This document shows positions 61,973-64,000 of a DNA stretch of 64,000 bases, piece by piece. Source of the stretch: Stutzerimonas stutzeri (lineage in GTDB: Bacteria > Pseudomonadota > Gammaproteobacteria > Pseudomonadales > Pseudomonadaceae); contig NZ_CP046902.1 of assembly GCF_009789555.1 (NCBI RefSeq), positions 732,001 to 796,000 of the forward strand. The letters run 5' to 3'. Position numbers and translations under genes: made by a program. The notes beneath the pieces are model-generated. The model was not told where the DNA came from. It worked only from the letters and a program-made list of their open reading frames with translations, and searched no databases. How positions within the stretch are numbered: position 1 is the first letter of the stretch; each line of letters starts with the position of its first letter.

Positions 61973-62860
61973 TTGGACAAGTTCAAAGGAGCGCTATTGG
62001 TCGGCTTCCTGCGCCTGTTCGCGCGGCTGCCATGGGGCGCGGTACAACGCTTGGGTAGCTTCATCGGCTGGTTGATGTGGAAACTGCCCAATCGTTCGCG
62101 TGAGGTCGCCCGGATCAATCTGGCCAAGTGCTTTCCCGAACTCGATGCCGCTGGGCAGGAACGCCTTCTGGGGCAAAGCCTGCAGCAGATCGGCAAGACG
62201 TTCACCGAGAGCGCCTGCGCATGGATCTGGCCGGCTGACAAGACGTTGCGGCTGGTCAAAGAGGTCGAAGGGCTCGACGTGCTGGAACAGGCCCTGGCCT
62301 CCGGCAAGGGTGTCGTGGGCATCACCAGCCATATCGGTAACTGGGAGGTGCTCAATCACTTCTACTGCGCCCAGTGCAAACCCATCATTTTCTATCGCCC
62401 GCCGAAGCTCAAGGCCGTAGATGACCTCCTGCAGCGCCAGCGCGTACAGCTGGGCAACAAAGTGGCGCCCTCCACCCGTGAAGGCATCATCAGCGTCATC
62501 AAGGAGGTTCGCAAAGGCGGCGCCGTGGGTATCCCGGCCGATCCGGAGCCCAGTGAGGGTTCGGGCGTCTTCGTACCGTTTCTCGGCACCCAGGCGCTGA
62601 CCAGCAAGTTCGTGCCTGGCATGCTCACCGGTGGCAAGGCGGTCGGGGTCTTCCTACACGCGTTGCGCCTGGAGGACGGTTCGGGCTACAAAGTGGTGCT
62701 CGAAGCGGCGCCGCCAGCGATGTACGACGAAGACATCGAAGCGGCCGTCGCGGCCATGAGCGGCGTCGTCGAACGTTATGTCCGCACCTGGCCGAGCCAG
62801 TACATGTGGACCATGAAACGCTTCAAGAAACGCCCGGCAGGCGAACGCCGCTGGTACTGA
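61973..62860 (+). CDS. lpxL: LpxL/HtrB-type lipid A late acyltransferase
   Basis: 295 residues from TTG 61973 (MDKFKGALLVGFLRLFARLP), preferred because GGAGAG precedes it. The LpxL family motif HX4E is SHIGNWE, and AVGIPADPEPSEGSGVFVPF is typical. It adds a secondary acyl chain (lauroyl-type) to Kdo2-lipid A at the inner membrane. Pseudomonads have several paralogues, so the exact position acylated is unsure. Confidence 0.87.
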   Translation: MDKFKGALLVGFLRLFARLPWGAVQRLGSFIGWLMWKLPNRSREVARINLAKCFPELDAAGQERLLGQSLQQIGKTFTESACAWIWPADKTLRLVKEVEGLDVLEQALASGKGVVGITSHIGNWEVLNHFYCAQCKPIIFYRPPKLKAVDDLLQRQRVQLGNKVAPSTREGIISVIKEVRKGGAVGIPADPEPSEGSGVFVPFLGTQALTSKFVPGMLTGGKAVGVFLHALRLEDGSGYKVVLEAAPPAMYDEDIEAAVAAMSGVVERYVRTWPSQYMWTMKRFKKRPAGERRWY

Positions 62861-62894
62861 CCCACACTGCTAACGAAAACAACGAGAACGTCAG

Positions 62895-63161
62895 ATGGAA
62901 AACCAGCGCCAGCATCCACGCGCGCCCATGAAGTGCCGGATACGCATCACGCATGAGTCCTTTGGCGAGGTGTTCGCCCATACGCGTGATCTGTCGGACG
63001 GCGGCGTCTACGTCAGGCATCCGCAACTGACCGAACTCCGGCTCGGGATGATCGTCAGCGGTCAGGTCCAGGATTTGCCTATCCCGGCGCCCGTGCTGGA
63101 GATGGAAGTCATGCGCGTCGACGGCGAAGGCGTCGGCTTGCGTTTCGTTCAGGGCTCCTGA
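62895..63161 (+). CDS. PilZ-domain protein
   Basis: 88 residues, a lone PilZ domain. It starts MENQRQHPRAPMKCRIRI with the c-di-GMP-binding RxxxR-type segment (RQHPR) and continues with DLSDGGVYVRHP (DxSxxG motif). Both binding motifs are complete, so c-di-GMP binding is likely. The output is unknown. Confidence 0.88.
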   Translation: MENQRQHPRAPMKCRIRITHESFGEVFAHTRDLSDGGVYVRHPQLTELRLGMIVSGQVQDLPIPAPVLEMEVMRVDGEGVGLRFVQGS

Positions 63162-63195
63162 ACAACCGTAACCGCTTCGTGCATACCCCGGAACG

Positions 63196-63513
63196 CTAGA
63201 CGCCACTCTGCTTGTCGAGCTTGCGCAGGAATACCGTCATTTCCTTCTCGGCCTGCTTGTCGCCGTGCGACTGCGCCGCGACCAGGCCCTGCTGCCACGC
63301 CTGTTTCGCCCCCGCTACATCGCCGTTGGCCTGCAGCGCCTTGCCGAGCAGCTTCCATGCGGCGGAATACCTGGGGTCCTGTTCGACGCAGCGCTGCAGG
63401 TGCAAGGCGGCCCGAGGCGCGTCGCCGGCGTCCAGATAACCCTTGCCGAGGCCAAAGCGCAGCATTGGATTGTCCATGCCCTTGGCGAGCATCTTTTCCA
63501 GCGATTCGAGCAT
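63196..63513 (-). CDS. small tetratricopeptide repeat protein
   Basis: 105 residues from ATG 63513, with AAAGGGG upstream. About two TPR units are visible (RFGLGKGYLDAGDAPRAALHLQ and YSAAWKLLGKALQANGDVAGAKQAW). A protein-interaction scaffold; the partner is unknown. It is convergent with the PilZ gene. Confidence 0.82.
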   Translation of the reverse strand: MLESLEKMLAKGMDNPMLRFGLGKGYLDAGDAPRAALHLQRCVEQDPRYSAAWKLLGKALQANGDVAGAKQAWQQGLVAAQSHGDKQAEKEMTVFLRKLDKQSGV

Positions 63514-63577
63514 CGAGTTCCCCTTTACAGCCCATCGCACGCACGCCCTGATCGTACCCGTCGCGGCGTGCTGCGGC

Positions 63578-64000
63578 CTAGCTCGCCTGGGTTACCGCAC
63601 TGAGGAATTCCCGTGTGCGCGCCTCGCGAGGGTTGCCGAACAGTTCTTCGGGCGTGCCCTGTTCGTGGATACGGCCTGCATTAAAAAAGCATACGCGGTC
63701 TGCGAATTCGCGGGCGAATCCCATCTGGTGCGTGACCATCAACATGGTCAGGTTGTGCTCTTCGCCCAGTTGCCGGATAACATTGAGTACTTCGCCACAG
63801 AGTTCGGGGTCCAGTGCCGAGGTCACTTCGTCAAACAGCATCACCCTCGGGCGCATCGCCATGGCTCGTGCGATGGCGACCCGTTGTTGCTGGCCACCGG
63901 AGAGCTGCGCCGGATAATGCTCGAGCTTGTCTTCAAGCCCGACCATGGCCAGCAACTCGTCGGCACGCTCGCGCGCTTCGCGCTTGGACAGCCCCAGCAC
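63578..64000 (-). CDS. polar amino acid ABC transporter ATP-binding subunit (cut by window edge)
   Basis: The C-terminal 140 residues of an ABC ATPase; the N-terminal part with Walker A lies past the window end. The signature is LSGGQQQRVAIARA, Walker B MLFDEVTSALDPEL, the switch His in VTHQMGFA. The TSALDPEL and GTPEELFGNP segments are typical of the HisP/GlnQ/GltL group for polar amino acids. Confidence 0.92.
   Translation of the reverse strand: MLGLSKREARERADELLAMVGLEDKLEHYPAQLSGGQQQRVAIARAMAMRPRVMLFDEVTSALDPELCGEVLNVIRQLGEEHNLTMLMVTHQMGFAREFADRVCFFNAGRIHEQGTPEELFGNPREARTREFLSAVTQAS

Overview
The window is a Gammaproteobacterial chromosome segment, almost certainly Pseudomonas sensu lato (a Stutzerimonas/P. 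stutzeri-like lineage is my best guess). The right 38 kb holds the conserved Pseudomonas origin neighbourhood in canonical order: glmS-glmR-(MCP)-glmU-atpCDGAHFEBI-parB-parA-rsmG-mnmG-mnmE-yidC-yidD-rnpA-rpmH on the minus strand, then dnaA-dnaN-recF-gyrB on the plus strand, then plsC-gmhB-glyS-glyQ, tag, an LpxL-type acyltransferase, PilZ, TPR and ABC ATPase genes. Three 16-bp parS palindromes (two inside recF, one after gyrB) and two DnaA-box-rich gene-free stretches (before dnaA and between mnmG and mnmE) mark the replication/segregation centre.

The left 26 kb is accessory DNA that I read as one end and the cargo of a large Tn7-like transposon in the attTn7 site downstream of glmS. The element ends at about position 26082, 25 bp past the glmS stop codon, with three tandem 20-bp repeats (putative TnsB sites) just inside the end. 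tnsA-tnsB-tnsC-tnsD follow as one tightly packed operon reading away from glmS. A second TniQ/TnsD-like gene lies tail-to-tail with tnsD, so the element may have two target selectors. I found no matching left end, so the element probably runs off the left edge of the window. No CRISPR array or cas gene is present in the part seen.

The cargo falls into blocks. (1) 1-5491: the end of a ColS-like sensor kinase, a sequence that fits the published ColR-binding consensus, warA- and warB-like genes, dgkA, a beta-propeller-like protein and an LtaS/MdoB-type membrane phosphotransferase: an envelope-remodelling operon. (2) 5728-7668: a chemoreceptor and a small protein. (3) 7805-10607: a metal-linked block with a CsoR-type repressor, a G-tract palindromic operator, a His-rich secreted protein, a HupE/UreJ membrane protein, a membrane-anchored protein and a 42-residue His-tailed lipoprotein. 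(4) 10847-13927: a HAD hydrolase, a zinc-ribbon protein, a possible DUF2384-like protein and an AbiEi-like regulator. (5) 14019-17527: an AAA ATPase and subtilisin-like protease pair matching the IetAS antiphage system. The most interesting parts are the AbiEi-like regulator placed directly before ietAS, the dual TniQ arrangement, and a mobile copy of the ColRS/War envelope module carrying its own lipid recycling genes.
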